From: an uncultured Prevotella sp.
Lineage (GTDB): Bacteria > Bacteroidota > Bacteroidia > Bacteroidales > Bacteroidaceae
DNA length: 64,000 nt
Direction: 5' to 3'
Assembly (NCBI GenBank): GCA_938028745.1
Contig: CALIZL010000079.1
Span: 13,018-77,017, forward strand
The translations under genes were made by a program, and so were the position numbers. Shown here in pieces: positions 8,908-17,911 of this stretch (position 1 is the stretch's first letter; each line of letters starts with the position of its first letter). The notes under the pieces are model-generated. The model saw only the letters and a program-made list of their open reading frames with translations, did no database searches and was not told the origin of the DNA.

Positions 8908-9362
8908 CAACTGTTCTTGGTGACATACTTGGAGATGTTGGCGACAAACTTACGCAGGATAAGATTGAAGTAGGGAGTGTCTATCTTATTAGCCTTGATC
9001 AACAAAATGGAATAACCCCGAAAAACAGTGATTTGACGCGCGATAAGTTCTTTATTGTACTTGGTTTTGACCAAGAGGGAAATGTTATTGGTGGCTTGGT
9101 AATCAATTCTAACATTAATTATAACCTGCCTTCAAGTGTTACGGATTACCATCTGCCGATAAAGGTGGAGCAATGTCCTTTCTTAAAACATAATTCCTTC
9201 GTTAATTGCTCAAAGATAATTGTAGCTAATAAAACAAAGTTCACTAAGAAGACCTATCGTGGGGAGATAACTGATCCTGAATTATTGAATCTTATTATCA
9301 ATACAGTGAAGGATAGCCCAACTGTGAACACGAAGCAGCTAAAGATATTTGGGCTTATATAG
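8904..9362 (+). CDS. Putative toxin of the PanAT pair (PemK/MazF-like)
   Basis: 152 residues. The segment GSVYLISLDQQNG followed by KFFIVLGFDQEGNVIGGLVI and a later CPFLKHNSFVNCSKII stretch fits the small beta-barrel PemK/MazF-like pattern found in toxins and related proteins; I see no diagnostic active site that settles it. The start ATG overlaps the stop of the Panacea-domain gene (ATGA at 8904-8907), so translation is coupled and the two form one unit, as in toxin-antitoxin modules. The likely target would be RNA if the MazF relation is right. The alternative is a non-toxic partner protein of unknown function. Confidence 0.65.
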   Translation: MTTVLGDILGDVGDKLTQDKIEVGSVYLISLDQQNGITPKNSDLTRDKFFIVLGFDQEGNVIGGLVINSNINYNLPSSVTDYHLPIKVEQCPFLKHNSFVNCSKIIVANKTKFTKKTYRGEITDPELLNLIINTVKDSPTVNTKQLKIFGLI

Positions 9363-9479
9363 AATGCTGTTGTTTGTATAAGCACCTCCAAGGCTGCCAT
9401 ACACACCCTTCAATGATATGACAATATGCTTGCAATGTGCGAAAGAAGTTGCCATTACGTTGGTGAGGTCGTCTTGACT

Positions 9480-9530
9480 TTTAATATTTCTATAAACAGA
9501 GATGGGCTTGTTGCCTTTGTGATGCCAACA
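9480..9530. repeat. Short dispersed repeat, copy A (TTTAATATTTCTATAAA...)
   Basis: The 50 bp from tttaatatttctataaac to tttgtgatgcc is about 80 percent identical to 57341-57390. Both copies sit between genes in AT-rich accessory DNA. Meaning unknown; perhaps a remnant of a mobile element edge. Confidence 0.5.
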
Positions 9531-9599
9531 CAAGATAAACACTCCTCTCATATACGAAGTTCAAGACTAATCAACCCACTGGCTTATAAACTCATCAAT

Positions 9600-9690
9600 A
9601 ACCAACAACTCCCAAATACATCAACTCGTCAACTTACCAACTCACCAGCTCGTCAACTTACCAACCTGCCAACTCAAAAACTTAAATCGT
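9600..9690. repeat. 8-bp degenerate tandem repeat tract (complement orientation)
   Basis: Repeats of the words aactcgtc, aacttacc and aactcacc with an 8-bp spacing, the complement of the AGTT-type tracts elsewhere. It directly borders the 620-bp repeat copy that begins near 9700. Confidence 0.8.
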
Positions 9691-9699
9691 TATTTTTAT

Positions 9700-10320
9700 T
9701 TTTACAAAACGGCTTTAGTTTTCGCTCCGTTCTAGCGAAAATATAGGTTGAAAAGTAGGTAAAAAGACACTATTTCTGGTTTTTCACTCCTTCCAACTTG
9801 TCGTCTTTTAAGAAGAATACCTGCGTTTTGCACCATTTAGCCTTTCTAGTTTGGTTGCCTGCTCGTATTTTTCAACCCCCAAAAACCCACTTTTTACCCC
9901 TAAAATCCCACTTTTTAACGACTATTTTGCCCTTTTCGGCCATGTGTTTCATGGTTCTAAAAGGTTTGTTTATACTATTTGTAGTGTATATTTATGCTTA
10001 TCAACTCGCATTTTGCGGCAAAACGCATTGCGGTTAGCACCATTTTACCTTGCGTTTAGCAGCAAAACGCGCTCCATTTAGCAGCAAAACGCACTGCATT
10101 TAGCGGCATATTGCACTGCATTTTGTACCAAAACGCACTCCGTTTAGCACCAAATAGCCCCGAAATAGGTGCAAATGGCAGTCCTTTCAAATAAATATTT
10201 ATTTTGCCTACGTTTACAACCAACCCCTTTTTACATCGAAACGAACCTCCGCGAGAATCGATTTTTTGCGGCAAGGTGGGCGATTGGTGACTCGCAAGGG
10301 TACTCATAATGTTAAAATTC
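9700..10320 (+). repeat. 620-bp interspersed repeat, copy 1
   Basis: Runs from tttacaaaac (9701) through gttctagcgaaaa, gcaccatttagcctttctag, an inner array of 22-bp units (10006-10160), and ccgcgagaatcgattttttg to aatgttaaaattc (10320). The same order of blocks recurs at 20951-21577 and 35215-35835 in reverse and at 48217-48839 in the same orientation. Short reading frames inside it are not conserved between copies, so it is treated as non-coding. Confidence 0.9.
10006..10160 (+). repeat. 22-bp unit array inside repeat copy 1
   Basis: Tandem units of the form GCgTTTAGCACCAAAACGCact. Each unit has a short inverted pair GCRTTT/AAAYGC around TAGCACCA, so the array could fold into a string of small hairpins. 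Units are contiguous without spacers, unlike a CRISPR array. Confidence 0.8.
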
Positions 10321-10344
10321 ATGCCGAAATGTGGACAAAAGGTG

Positions 10345-10455
10345 TGTTGGCGAGTTAATGAGTTGAGGGGGGTAATGAGTTGGATAGTTAGCAAGTGGGG
10401 TGGTTGTGGCAAGTTAATCAGTTGGCAAGTTGACCAGTTGACGGCTTGCGAGTTG
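10345..10455. repeat. 8-bp degenerate tandem repeat tract
   Basis: Words such as gagttaat, gagttgag, aagttaat, cagttggc, aagttgac follow one another with an 8-bp spacing between repeat copy 1 and the MITE-like element. Confidence 0.7.
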
Positions 10456-10461
10456 GGCTGT

Positions 10462-10618
10462 TATAGTGAAACAGAAATGGATTTGGAAAGCCATAGGTGC
10501 ATCGTAAACAAACAAAACGTGCTCCTTTTCCTCTGCGTAAGGGGTTATGGATGCCATGCTATGCACGTCTTACATTCGTCTAACAGGCATTTTTCAAAAA
10601 CAATTGTGTTTGACTATA
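10462..10618. mobile_element. MITE-like element, copy 1 (157 bp, inverted ends)
   Basis: Left end TATAGTgaAACAGAAaTG, right end CAATTGTGTTTGACTATA; the two are imperfect inverted repeats of about 18 bp. The interior shares the blocks gtgctccttttcc and tgccatgct with a second copy at 35915-36070. No reading frame is conserved. The size, inverted ends and second copy fit a miniature inverted-repeat transposable element; no matching transposase is in the window. Confidence 0.7.
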
Positions 10619-10619
10619 A

Positions 10620-10725
10620 CAAGTTTAATGGTTCACAAGTTAACAAGTAGACTGGTTACAAGTGGCTTGTTGACAAGTTGATGAGTTGGTTTGTTGACAC
10701 GTTAATAAGCTGATAAGCTAACATG
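10620..10725. repeat. 8-bp degenerate tandem repeat tract
   Basis: aagtttaa, aagttaac, aagtagac, aagttgat, gagttggt and similar words follow the MITE-like element. The right flank of the second MITE copy (36071 on) is the same kind of tract. Confidence 0.7.
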
Positions 10726-11430
10726 GGGTTAGATTTTAAGTGATTGATGGCGTGGTATGGCACTCGTTTTGCGCCAGCCAAGGCAAAAATGGAAGTGAAT
10801 GGTGTGCAATGTTTACCAAAATAGGATTTGAAACGCGAGGGCGTGGCTGTTTGAAAAGGTTGGCTGTAAGGTAAATGGCGATTTAGTTTGTAGGGTAGTT
10901 GCGTGTTGTGGATGCTGTGCAGATTGTTCTTTTTTCGTTCCTCAAAAGTGCGTTTTGCCTTTCCACTTCGCTCAAAGCTCCGTGTCGGCGATTTCCAATT
11001 CTCGCCATGACAATGTCCGAGCAAGCTCGACATTGTTCATTTGGCTTAACGAAAACGTTCAAAATGGAAAACAATGGCGGAGAAAAGCTTACGGAAGTTT
11101 TCCGTTTTAGTAAACTGTTGCGTTGTGATTGTTGGCTGATGTGGCGTTGTTTGGCGTATATTTGTTATACAACTTTTGTATTGCTTCTTTACTTTGGGCC
11201 TTACTTTGGCGGCAATGTTGAAATAAGATATTTTTTATTAAGTGCTTGATTTATATTTATTTATGCTCTATTTCTCATTAGGAATGATACACTTTACATC
11301 GAGGTGTGAATATGTTTGTACGAAAGTTAACCTTTGTTTATATGGCGATTGTTTGTAGTTCGTAATCTCCACAAATAGAGAATGTTTGAGAATAGTGCGT
11401 GTACAATTCTGAAAATTCAGAGTAAAGGCG
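10726..11430. other. Gene-free stretch upstream of the ribonucleotide reductase
   Basis: About 700 bp without a convincing gene. Short frames on both strands lack family resemblance and start signals. A small inverted repeat caatgtc(c)gag / ctcgacattg lies at about 11010-11036. Nothing else can be supported. Confidence 0.5.
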
Positions 11431-11462
11431 TTTGATAATATCAAAAATAGTTTGTAGCTTTG
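11431..11462 (+). promoter_or_regulatory. Promoter of the class II ribonucleotide reductase gene (TTTG-N20-TAGCTTTG)
   Basis: TTTG at 11431-11434 and TAGCTTTG at 11455-11462 with 20 bp spacing match the Bacteroidota consensus. The start at 11486 follows after about 23 bp. No cobalamin-riboswitch-like structure is evident in this short leader. Confidence 0.8.
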
Positions 11463-11485
11463 CAAAAGAAAATAGAGGTTTAGTA

Positions 11486-14050
11486 ATGGAAAATAATAAA
11501 ACTTATTCATACGAAGAGGCCTTTGCGGCCGCTTTAGATTATTTCGCCGGCGACGAACTGGCGGCGAGAGTTTGGGTAAACAAGTACGCCATGAAGGATA
11601 GCTTCGGTAACATTTACGAGAAATCGCCCGAAGACATGCACTGGCGCATCGCCAATGAGATAGCGCGCATCGAGGGGAAATACCCCAACCCGCTCTCTGC
11701 ACAAGAAGTCTACGAACTGCTCGACCACTTCCGTTACATCGTTCCTGCTGGTAGTCCGATGACAGGTATCGGCAATGGCTACCAGGTGGCATCGCTAAGC
11801 AACTGCTTTGTGGTGGGACTTGAAGGCGATGCCGACTCGTATGGGGCTATCCTGCGCATCGACGAAGAACAGGTGCAGCTGATGAAACGCCGCGGTGGCG
11901 TGGGGCACGACCTCTCGCACATACGTCCCAAGGGGTCGCCCGTAAACAATTCGGCGCTTACATCAACAGGTCTTGTGCCGTTTATGGAACGTTATAGCAA
12001 CTCTACACGCGAGGTGGCGCAAGACGGAAGGCGCGGCGCGCTGATGTTGTCGGTTAGCATTAAGCATCCCGACAGCGAGGCCTTTATCGATGCGAAAATG
12101 ACCGAAGGCAAGGTTACGGGTGCGAACGTGTCGGTAAAAATAGACGATAGCTTTATGCAAGCGGCCGTAGACGACAAGCCATACGTGCAGCAGTTCCCCA
12201 TCGAAGGCGATAATCCAGAGGTGAAGAAGGAAATTTCGGCCGAGACGTTGTGGGAGAAAATCGTGCATAACGCATGGCAGAGTGCAGAACCTGGCGTGCT
12301 TTTCTGGGACACCATACTGCGCGAAAGCATCCCCGACTGCTATGCCGACCTAGGCTTTCGCACGGTTAGCACCAACCCTTGTGGCGAAATTCCGCTCTGT
12401 CCGTACGACAGCTGCCGCCTGCTTTGCGTAAACTTGTTTAGCTATGTGGTTAATCCGTTTACCAAAGAGGCCTATTTCGACTTCGACAAGTTTGCCAAAC
12501 ACGTGGCTGTCGCCCAGCGAATAATGGACGACATTGTGGATTTGGAACTCGAAAAGATAGACCTCATCATGGAGAAGATTAAAGACGACCCGCAAAATGA
12601 TGAGGTGAAGGGCGCAGAATATCATCTTTGGGAGAAGATTAAGCGCAAAAGTAGCATGGGAAGGCGCACGGGCGTGGGCATAACAGCCGAAGGCGACATG
12701 ATTGCCGCTTTGGGTTTGCGTTACGGAACGCAAGAGGCCACCGACGTAAGCGTAAGTGTGCACAGGTGTTTGGCACTGGCCGCCTATCGTTCTTCGGTGG
12801 TTATGGCTAAGGAACGTGGGGCTTTCGAGATATTCGATGCCAAGCGCGAGGCCGCAAATCCCTTTATTTTGCGCCTGAAAGAGGCCGACCAGTCGCTTTA
12901 CGACGACATGGTGGCTTACGGTAGGCGTAACATTGCCTGCCTAACTATCGCTCCCACGGGCACTACCAGCTTGATGACGCAGACAACAAGCGGCATCGAA
13001 CCTGTGTTTATGCCTGTGTACAAACGCCGTAGAAAGGTAAATCCCAATGATACAGACGTGCATGTAGACTTTGTTGACGAGGTGGGCGACAGCTTTGAAG
13101 AGTATATTGTGTACCATAAGAAGTTTATGGACTGGATGAAGGCCAACGGCTTTGATACCGAAAAGCGATATACACAAGAAGAAATAGATGCCATTGTGGA
13201 ACAATCGCCTTATTATAAGGCCACAGCAAACGATGTGGATTGGCTGATGAAGGTGAGGATGCAGGGCGAAATACAGAAGTGGGTGGACCACTCTATCAGC
13301 GTAACGGTGAACTTACCCAACGATGTTGATGAGGCTTTGGTTAACCGCCTATATGTAGAGGCATGGCGTTCGGGCTGTAAAGGCTGTACGATTTATCGCG
13401 ACGGCAGCCGTTCGGGCGTGATGATTTCTGTGTCGAAGAAAGACAAGAAGAAAGAGGATAAGCAAGAAGAACAGCCCATTGTGCCTTGCAAGCAGCCCGA
13501 AGTGACCGAGGTTAGGCCCAAGGAATTGGCCTGCGACGTTGTTCGTTTTCAAAACAATAAGGAGAAATGGGTGGCCTTTGTGGGCTTGCTCAATGGTTAT
13601 CCCTACGAGATTTTTACGGGTTTGCAAGACGATGACGAGGGCATTGCCCTGCCTAAGTCGGTTACGAAGGGTAAGATCATCAAGAATGTAGGCCCTGATG
13701 GTCGCAGTCGTTACGACTTCCAGTTTGAGAACAAGCGTGGATACAAAACCACGGTTGAGGGCTTGAGTGAGAAGTTTAACCCCGAATATTGGAACTATGC
13801 CAAGCTTATATCTGGTGTTTTGCGCTATCGCATGCCCATCGACCACGTGATAAAGCTGGTGGGTTCGCTGCAATTGAAGAGCGAAAGCATCAATACTTGG
13901 AAGATTGGTGTTGAGCGCGCCTTGAAGAAATACATTACCGATGGCACCGAGGCAACGGGTATGAAGTGTCCTTCTTGTGGACAAGAGTCGCTCGTTTACC
14001 AAGAAGGTTGCCTTATCTGCAAGAACTGTGGCGCATCGCGCTGCGGATAA
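11486..14050 (+). CDS. nrdJ: Adenosylcobalamin-dependent (class II) ribonucleotide reductase
   Basis: Reduces ribonucleotides to deoxyribonucleotides with a radical generated from coenzyme B12, independent of oxygen. 854 residues from the ATG at 11486 (MENNKTYSYEEAF); the longer frame upstream runs into the promoter. Visible signatures are NPCGEIPLCPYDSCRL near residue 296 (active-site Cys and Glu of the barrel), APTGTTSLMTQTTSG near 489, and a C-terminal cysteine cluster (CPSCGQ...CLICKNCGASRCG, about 827-854) typical of this class, which also holds the redox cysteines. A lysine/glutamate-rich linker near residue 650 precedes the C-terminal part. Single-gene unit with its own promoter and a strong terminator. 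Use of B12 would need uptake or synthesis genes outside this window. Confidence 0.96.
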   Translation: MENNKTYSYEEAFAAALDYFAGDELAARVWVNKYAMKDSFGNIYEKSPEDMHWRIANEIARIEGKYPNPLSAQEVYELLDHFRYIVPAGSPMTGIGNGYQVASLSNCFVVGLEGDADSYGAILRIDEEQVQLMKRRGGVGHDLSHIRPKGSPVNNSALTSTGLVPFMERYSNSTREVAQDGRRGALMLSVSIKHPDSEAFIDAKMTEGKVTGANVSVKIDDSFMQAAVDDKPYVQQFPIEGDNPEVKKEISAETLWEKIVHNAWQSAEPGVLFWDTILRESIPDCYADLGFRTVSTNPCGEIPLCPYDSCRLLCVNLFSYVVNPFTKEAYFDFDKFAKHVAVAQRIMDDIVDLELEKIDLIMEKIKDDPQNDEVKGAEYHLWEKIKRKSSMGRRTGVGITAEGDMIAALGLRYGTQEATDVSVSVHRCLALAAYRSSVVMAKERGAFEIFDAKREAANPFILRLKEADQSLYDDMVAYGRRNIACLTIAPTGTTSLMTQTTSGIEPVFMPVYKRRRKVNPNDTDVHVDFVDEVGDSFEEYIVYHKKFMDWMKANGFDTEKRYTQEEIDAIVEQSPYYKATANDVDWLMKVRMQGEIQKWVDHSISVTVNLPNDVDEALVNRLYVEAWRSGCKGCTIYRDGSRSGVMISVSKKDKKKEDKQEEQPIVPCKQPEVTEVRPKELACDVVRFQNNKEKWVAFVGLLNGYPYEIFTGLQDDDEGIALPKSVTKGKIIKNVGPDGRSRYDFQFENKRGYKTTVEGLSEKFNPEYWNYAKLISGVLRYRMPIDHVIKLVGSLQLKSESINTWKIGVERALKKYITDGTEATGMKCPSCGQESLVYQEGCLICKNCGASRCG

Positions 14051-14065
14051 ATTACGCATTTCCTT

Positions 14066-14112
14066 GCTCCACTTCGTAGCCTTATGGCTGCGGGGTGGGG
14101 CGTATTTTTTTG
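14066..14112 (+). terminator. Intrinsic terminator of nrdJ
   Basis: Stem gctccacttcgtagcc (14066-14081), loop ttat, ggctgcggggtggggc (14086-14101), all 16 positions paired when G-U is allowed, followed by gtatttttttg. Confidence 0.85.
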
Positions 14113-14119
14113 TTTAGTG

Positions 14120-14400
14120 GTAAGGAGTAGGGTAGTAAGGAGTTAAGGAGTTATGGAGTTAAGGAGTTAAGCCAAATGCTTTTAAACTTTGAGGAGTTAA
14201 GGAGTGAAGCCAAATGTTTAGGTGGTGTTAGGCTAATAGGATAATTCTGACCAGTCTGACTTGTCTGAAAGCTAGAATGAACTGGAACCCTAGAAACCGC
14301 TAGACACCTTTAAAGGCGTTAGCCATCTTTTCACCCTTTCACCTTTAAAGGCGTTAGCCATCTTTTCACCTTTTCGCCCTTTCACTATTTCACCTTTAAA
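14120..14400. repeat. Simple repeats between nrdJ and folB
   Basis: Two kinds are present: ggagttaa-type words (14128-14215), and a 35-bp direct repeat acctttaaaggcgttagc... at 14306-14340 and again from 14341, identical over the first 30 bases. No gene is visible. Confidence 0.7.
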
Positions 14401-14420
14401 CGTCCTTTTCTTTATAGATT

Positions 14421-14792
14421 ATGTCCCATTACATTCATCTTCGAAACCTACAATTCCACGCCTTTCACGGCGTTATGCCCCAAGAACGAACGGCGGGAAA
14501 CGACTATGTTGTTAACCTTCGTGCCGAATATCCCATCGAACAAGCCATGCAGAGCGACGATGTGACCCACACATTGAACTATGCCGAGGTGTACGCCGTT
14601 GTTGAAACAGAGATGCAAAAGCCGTCGTGCTTACTAGAAAACGTGGCCTATCGCATCGCCCAACGGCTCTTTCGCGACTTCCCCCTGATACGTTCGATAC
14701 GGCTCGAAGTGGCTAAGCAAAACCCGCCAATGGGCACCTGCGGAGGTCAAGCAGCAGTGGAAATTCAATTAAATAATGATAAAAGCCAGTGA
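14421..14792 (+). CDS. folB: Dihydroneopterin aldolase FolB
   Basis: Cleaves 7,8-dihydroneopterin to 6-hydroxymethyl-7,8-dihydropterin and glycolaldehyde in folate synthesis. 123 residues, full length for the family. Visible features are LRNLQFHAFHGVMPQERTAG at the N-terminus (FHGxxxxER motif), the YAEVYAVVE segment, CLLENVAYRIAQRLF, and VAKQNPPMG near the C-terminus containing the conserved lysine. It stands alone between repeats and the amidase gene, in the same direction as both neighbours. Confidence 0.95.
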   Translation: MSHYIHLRNLQFHAFHGVMPQERTAGNDYVVNLRAEYPIEQAMQSDDVTHTLNYAEVYAVVETEMQKPSCLLENVAYRIAQRLFRDFPLIRSIRLEVAKQNPPMGTCGGQAAVEIQLNNDKSQ

Positions 14793-15109
14793 GAAGAGCC
14801 CGAATACGGCCTTTTTTCTGTATTTTTGCATAAACAAAGCCGTTAATCGGCAGCTCAGGATACACAAGGGCGGGTTCTGAAACAGTCCCCTTGCTGGATT
14901 TTTAGGTTTTATCTGGGCATATTTCGCTTGGTTCTTGGTAGGTGTCATAACAAGCCTTGGCACTCAAAAGAACGAACGAGGGATGGCAGAAAAGCAGAGA
15001 TACAGTGGAGAGTGAGGCTGGATGCAGACTTGAAATGCAACGAAAGCCTTTCAGTACATGCCCCAAATGTAACATGACATCGATGATGCGGCACTTCAAA
15101 TCAGCGAGT
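14793..15109. other. Gap between folB and the amidase gene
   Basis: 317 bp without a supported gene. tatttttg at 14821-14828 resembles a -7 box (TAnnTTTG) but lacks a -33 partner. In-frame upstream codons of the amidase frame extend into this stretch, but they lack signal-peptide character. Confidence 0.45.
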
Positions 15110-16492
15110 ATGAACAAAAAGATAGCCGCCCTCTTCGCCCTGTTACTCCTTCTGCCGTTTGCCGCAAATGCAGCAGGCAAGAAGTTCGTGTTGGTTATCG
15201 ACCCCGGACATGGCGGCAAAGACGCTGGCGCATTGGGCGCTTTCTCGAAAGAAAAAGACATAAACCTGAGCGTGGCCATGGCCTTTGGAAAAAAGGTACA
15301 GCACAATTGTCCCGACGTAAAGGTGATTTATACGCGAACAACCGACGTGTTTATCGGGCTGAAAGAGCGGGCGGACATCGCCAATAAGAATAAGGCCGAC
15401 CTGTTTATGTCGGTGCATACCAATGCTTTGCCTGGCGGGAAACAGGCCTATGGCATGGAAACTTACACCCTGGGAATGCACCGAGCTGGCGACAATCTGG
15501 ACGTTGCTAAGCGCGAGAACGCCGTTATCTTGATAGAAAAAGACTATAAACAAAGCTATCAGGGCTTTAATCCCAACTCGGCGGAGAGCTATATCATGTT
15601 CGAGTTTATGCAAGATCGCAACATGTCCAACAGCGTAGACTTGGCCAAGATGGTGCAACGCGAAACCTGTTCGGCGGCCAATCGTCCCGACAAGGGCGTG
15701 CATCAGGCGGGGTTCCTCGTGCTCAGAGAAACGTCGATGCCCAGTTGTCTCATCGAATTGGGCTTTATCACCACGCCCGATGAGGAGCGGTTGCTCAACG
15801 ATAAGGCGCGAGTGGAGAACATCGCCACGGGCATCTATCGGGCGTTTGTGAACTATAAAAACAAGTATTACAGTGGTGTTGTGGTGCCTTACAAGGCTGC
15901 ACCCATGCCAACGCCTACCGTTCCCGACGTTGTTCCCGATGTGTACAAGTCTAACGATGTGCCTGCAACGCAGTCAAAGCCCGAACCACAAGCAACGAGA
16001 AGGACGGAGCGAACACCCTCCGAACCGATAAAACGCGATAGCGAAGTTGGTAGATCTGTACCCCAACGGGCGCAGGCCGCCAACCAAGATGCAACAGAAC
16101 GCCCAACGGTGTCGGCGGCCGAACCTAGGTCGAACGAAGAAACCAGGCTGCCAAGCGTTACGTCGGGAAATGCCGAAGAGAAGATAATATCCTTCGGCGA
16201 AACGGCCATCGTGCCCATCTTTAAGGTGCAAATCATTGCCAGTCCCACGCGCATACGCCGCAACAGCCCACAATTTAAGGGCCTGAAAGACGTGGGATAT
16301 TTCAAAGAAAACGACATGGTGAAGTACACCTATGGCGCATCGGCCGACTATAACGAGATAAACCGACTGCGAAAGAGCATTGCCAAGAAGTTCCCCGATG
16401 CGTTTGTCATCGCCTTTAAAGACGGCGAGCGCATGGATGTGAACAAGGCCATACGCGAGTTCTCGGTTAACAGACAAAAAGGAAACAAATAA
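15110..16492 (+). CDS. N-acetylmuramoyl-L-alanine amidase (Amidase_3 / AmiC type) with C-terminal SPOR-like domain
   Basis: Zinc enzyme cutting the amide bond between muramic acid and the peptide stem of peptidoglycan, needed for daughter-cell separation. Start chosen at the ATG at 15110 because it gives a clean signal peptide (MNKKIAALFALLLLLPFAANA); 460 residues. The catalytic domain (about 25-255) shows VIDPGHGGKDAGALG (zinc His), KEKDINLSV (Glu ligand), FMSVHTNAL (second His) and CLIELGFITTPDE (catalytic Glu). A low-complexity Pro/Glu/Thr linker (about 265-360) follows, then a segment beginning IPIFKVQIIASP that resembles a SPOR peptidoglycan-binding domain. The next gene (MCE protein) starts 6 bp later, so the two form an operon. 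Confidence 0.93.
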   Translation: MNKKIAALFALLLLLPFAANAAGKKFVLVIDPGHGGKDAGALGAFSKEKDINLSVAMAFGKKVQHNCPDVKVIYTRTTDVFIGLKERADIANKNKADLFMSVHTNALPGGKQAYGMETYTLGMHRAGDNLDVAKRENAVILIEKDYKQSYQGFNPNSAESYIMFEFMQDRNMSNSVDLAKMVQRETCSAANRPDKGVHQAGFLVLRETSMPSCLIELGFITTPDEERLLNDKARVENIATGIYRAFVNYKNKYYSGVVVPYKAAPMPTPTVPDVVPDVYKSNDVPATQSKPEPQATRRTERTPSEPIKRDSEVGRSVPQRAQAANQDATERPTVSAAEPRSNEETRLPSVTSGNAEEKIISFGETAIVPIFKVQIIASPTRIRRNSPQFKGLKDVGYFKENDMVKYTYGASADYNEINRLRKSIAKKFPDAFVIAFKDGERMDVNKAIREFSVNRQKGNK

Positions 16493-16498
16493 TTAAAT

Positions 16499-17401
16499 AT
16501 GAAAATCTTTACGAGAGAGGTAAAAATCGCCCTTGTAGCCATTGCCGGAGTGGTGATATTGTTCTTCGGTATGAACTTTCTTAAAGGGTTAACCTTATTT
16601 TCCAACGATACTGGCTATAAGGTAATGTTCAAAGATATAACGGGCTTGTCTAACTCAACGCCCATCTATGCCAATGGATTTGCTGTGGGCGTGGTAACGG
16701 GCATCCAATATAACTACGACCAAAAGGGCGACATCGTGGTTACGATAGACCTCGACAAGAGCATGCGTGTGCCGCAAGGAAGTACGGCCGAGATTGAGAG
16801 CGACTTCATGGGAAACGTGAAACTGAACCTTATTCTTGCCCCTAATAGCGGTCAGTTTCTTAGTCCTGGCGACGTGATACAGGGCAACGTGAGCAAGGGG
16901 GCATTGGCGCAGGTGGCCGATATGGTGCCATCTATCGAGCGATTGCTGCCCAAACTCGACTCTATTTTGGTTAGTGTGAACACTATTTTAGCCAATCCCG
17001 CCATCAACCAGTCGCTAGACAACGTGCAAGGGCTAACAGCTAACCTGCGCACCACTTCGCAACAGCTCAATGGTTTGGTGGCAGGTCTTAACCGAAGTGT
17101 GCCCGCTATGGTGGGAAAGGCCAACAAGGTGTTGGACAATACCAACACGCTGACCACCAACCTGGCTGCCCTAGACCTCGACGGAACAATGCAACAAGTG
17201 AACCGAACCTTGGCCAACGTGGAGGAAATGACACAAAAGCTTAACAGCAACGAAGGCTCGTTGGGCTTGCTGATGCGCGACCCAACCCTTTACAACAACC
17301 TCAACGCAACGCTGATGAGTGCCGACTCGCTGCTTGTCAACGTTCGCCAGCACCCCAAACGCTACGTGCACTTCTCGCTCTTCGGGCGTAAAGACAAGTA
17401 G
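16499..17401 (+). CDS. MCE-domain (MlaD family) protein
   Basis: 300 residues with an N-terminal membrane anchor (VKIALVAIAGVVILFFGMNF, about residues 8-27), then one MCE domain (about 38-118, containing the ITGLSNSTPIYANGFAVGVV segment), then long helical stretches rich in Asn, Leu and Thr. MlaD-type proteins bind lipid and work with an ABC transporter to move phospholipids between the membranes; this one probably sits in the inner membrane facing the periplasm. It follows the amidase gene by 6 bp, a pairing I know from other Bacteroidota genomes. No ABC transporter partner is next to it here. Confidence 0.9.
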   Translation: MKIFTREVKIALVAIAGVVILFFGMNFLKGLTLFSNDTGYKVMFKDITGLSNSTPIYANGFAVGVVTGIQYNYDQKGDIVVTIDLDKSMRVPQGSTAEIESDFMGNVKLNLILAPNSGQFLSPGDVIQGNVSKGALAQVADMVPSIERLLPKLDSILVSVNTILANPAINQSLDNVQGLTANLRTTSQQLNGLVAGLNRSVPAMVGKANKVLDNTNTLTTNLAALDLDGTMQQVNRTLANVEEMTQKLNSNEGSLGLLMRDPTLYNNLNATLMSADSLLVNVRQHPKRYVHFSLFGRKDK

Positions 17402-17487
17402 GACTTTGAGTCTTTAAGTTATAGCGTTACAGCGTTTGTGCGGTTTTGAACCCCAAACTCACCAACTTAACAACCATAAACACATCG

Positions 17488-17522
17488 CCGCCACCATTCT
17501 ACAAAGCTTAGAGTGGTGGCGG
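17488..17522 (+). terminator. Strong hairpin downstream of the MCE gene
   Basis: 13-bp stem ccgccaccattct (17488-17500) / agagtggtggcgg (17510-17522) with one mismatch and a 9-nt loop. No T-run follows, so termination is a guess; it could be another stable RNA structure. Confidence 0.45.
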
Positions 17523-17580
17523 CTGTGTGTCTTAGGGCGGCTTGCAGCAAAGCATTGCCCCGCCATTAGCCAAGTTACAG

Positions 17581-17632
17581 CAAAGCATATCACTTCCTTC
17601 TCCCCTTGGAGCAGGGTTGGAGTGAGGTTGGA
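17581..17632 (-). repeat. Dispersed 50-bp repeat with ctccaagggga core, copy A
   Basis: On the minus strand it contains the core ctccaaggggaga followed by agtgatatgctttg. A second copy in the other orientation is at 46354-46405. REP-like intergenic sequence; function unknown. Confidence 0.55.
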
Positions 17633-17819
17633 ACTAAGGTTGATCAACGCTGGGTTGACTCTGGATTCAGCAAAGGCAAAAGCGCATTGAGGTCGCTAAG
17701 CGGGGTTTGTTTATTCGTTTGTTTGTCCGCAATACTCTCCTTAAACTCGCTTAATGTAATGTTTCACAAGTTTTGCAAAACCTTTCACGTCCTTAATCTT
17801 CTTCAAAAACGGCCTGTAA

Positions 17820-17851
17820 TTTGCCAAAACCAATTTTTTTTGCGATATTTG
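17820..17851 (+). promoter_or_regulatory. Probable dnaA promoter (TTTG-N20-GATATTTG)
   Basis: TTTG at 17820-17823 and GATATTTG at 17844-17851, 20 bp apart, with one mismatch to TAnnTTTG. The dnaA start follows 60 bp later. No cluster of DnaA boxes was seen in the 500 bp upstream. Confidence 0.6.
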
Positions 17852-17911
17852 CAGTAGATTTCAGAGACCGCGGCACGCCATGTGCCGAAAACCAACAGCA
17901 GTATATATATA

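Noticed and set aside
9798..10081. Reading frames inside 620-bp repeat copy 1 (and 21113-21355 in copy 2) look like small membrane proteins.
   Set aside because: The frames are not conserved between the four copies and are broken in copy 3.
10899..11249. A 116-codon frame on the plus strand before nrdJ.
   Set aside because: No family resemblance, signal or promoter; sequence around it is low in coding character.
11431..11485. A cobalamin riboswitch before the B12-dependent reductase gene.
   Set aside because: The leader after the promoter is only about 20 nt, too short for one.
17402..17911. The region before dnaA as a replication origin.
   Set aside because: No cluster of DnaA boxes or AT-rich unwinding region was seen; one hairpin and one repeat explain most of it.
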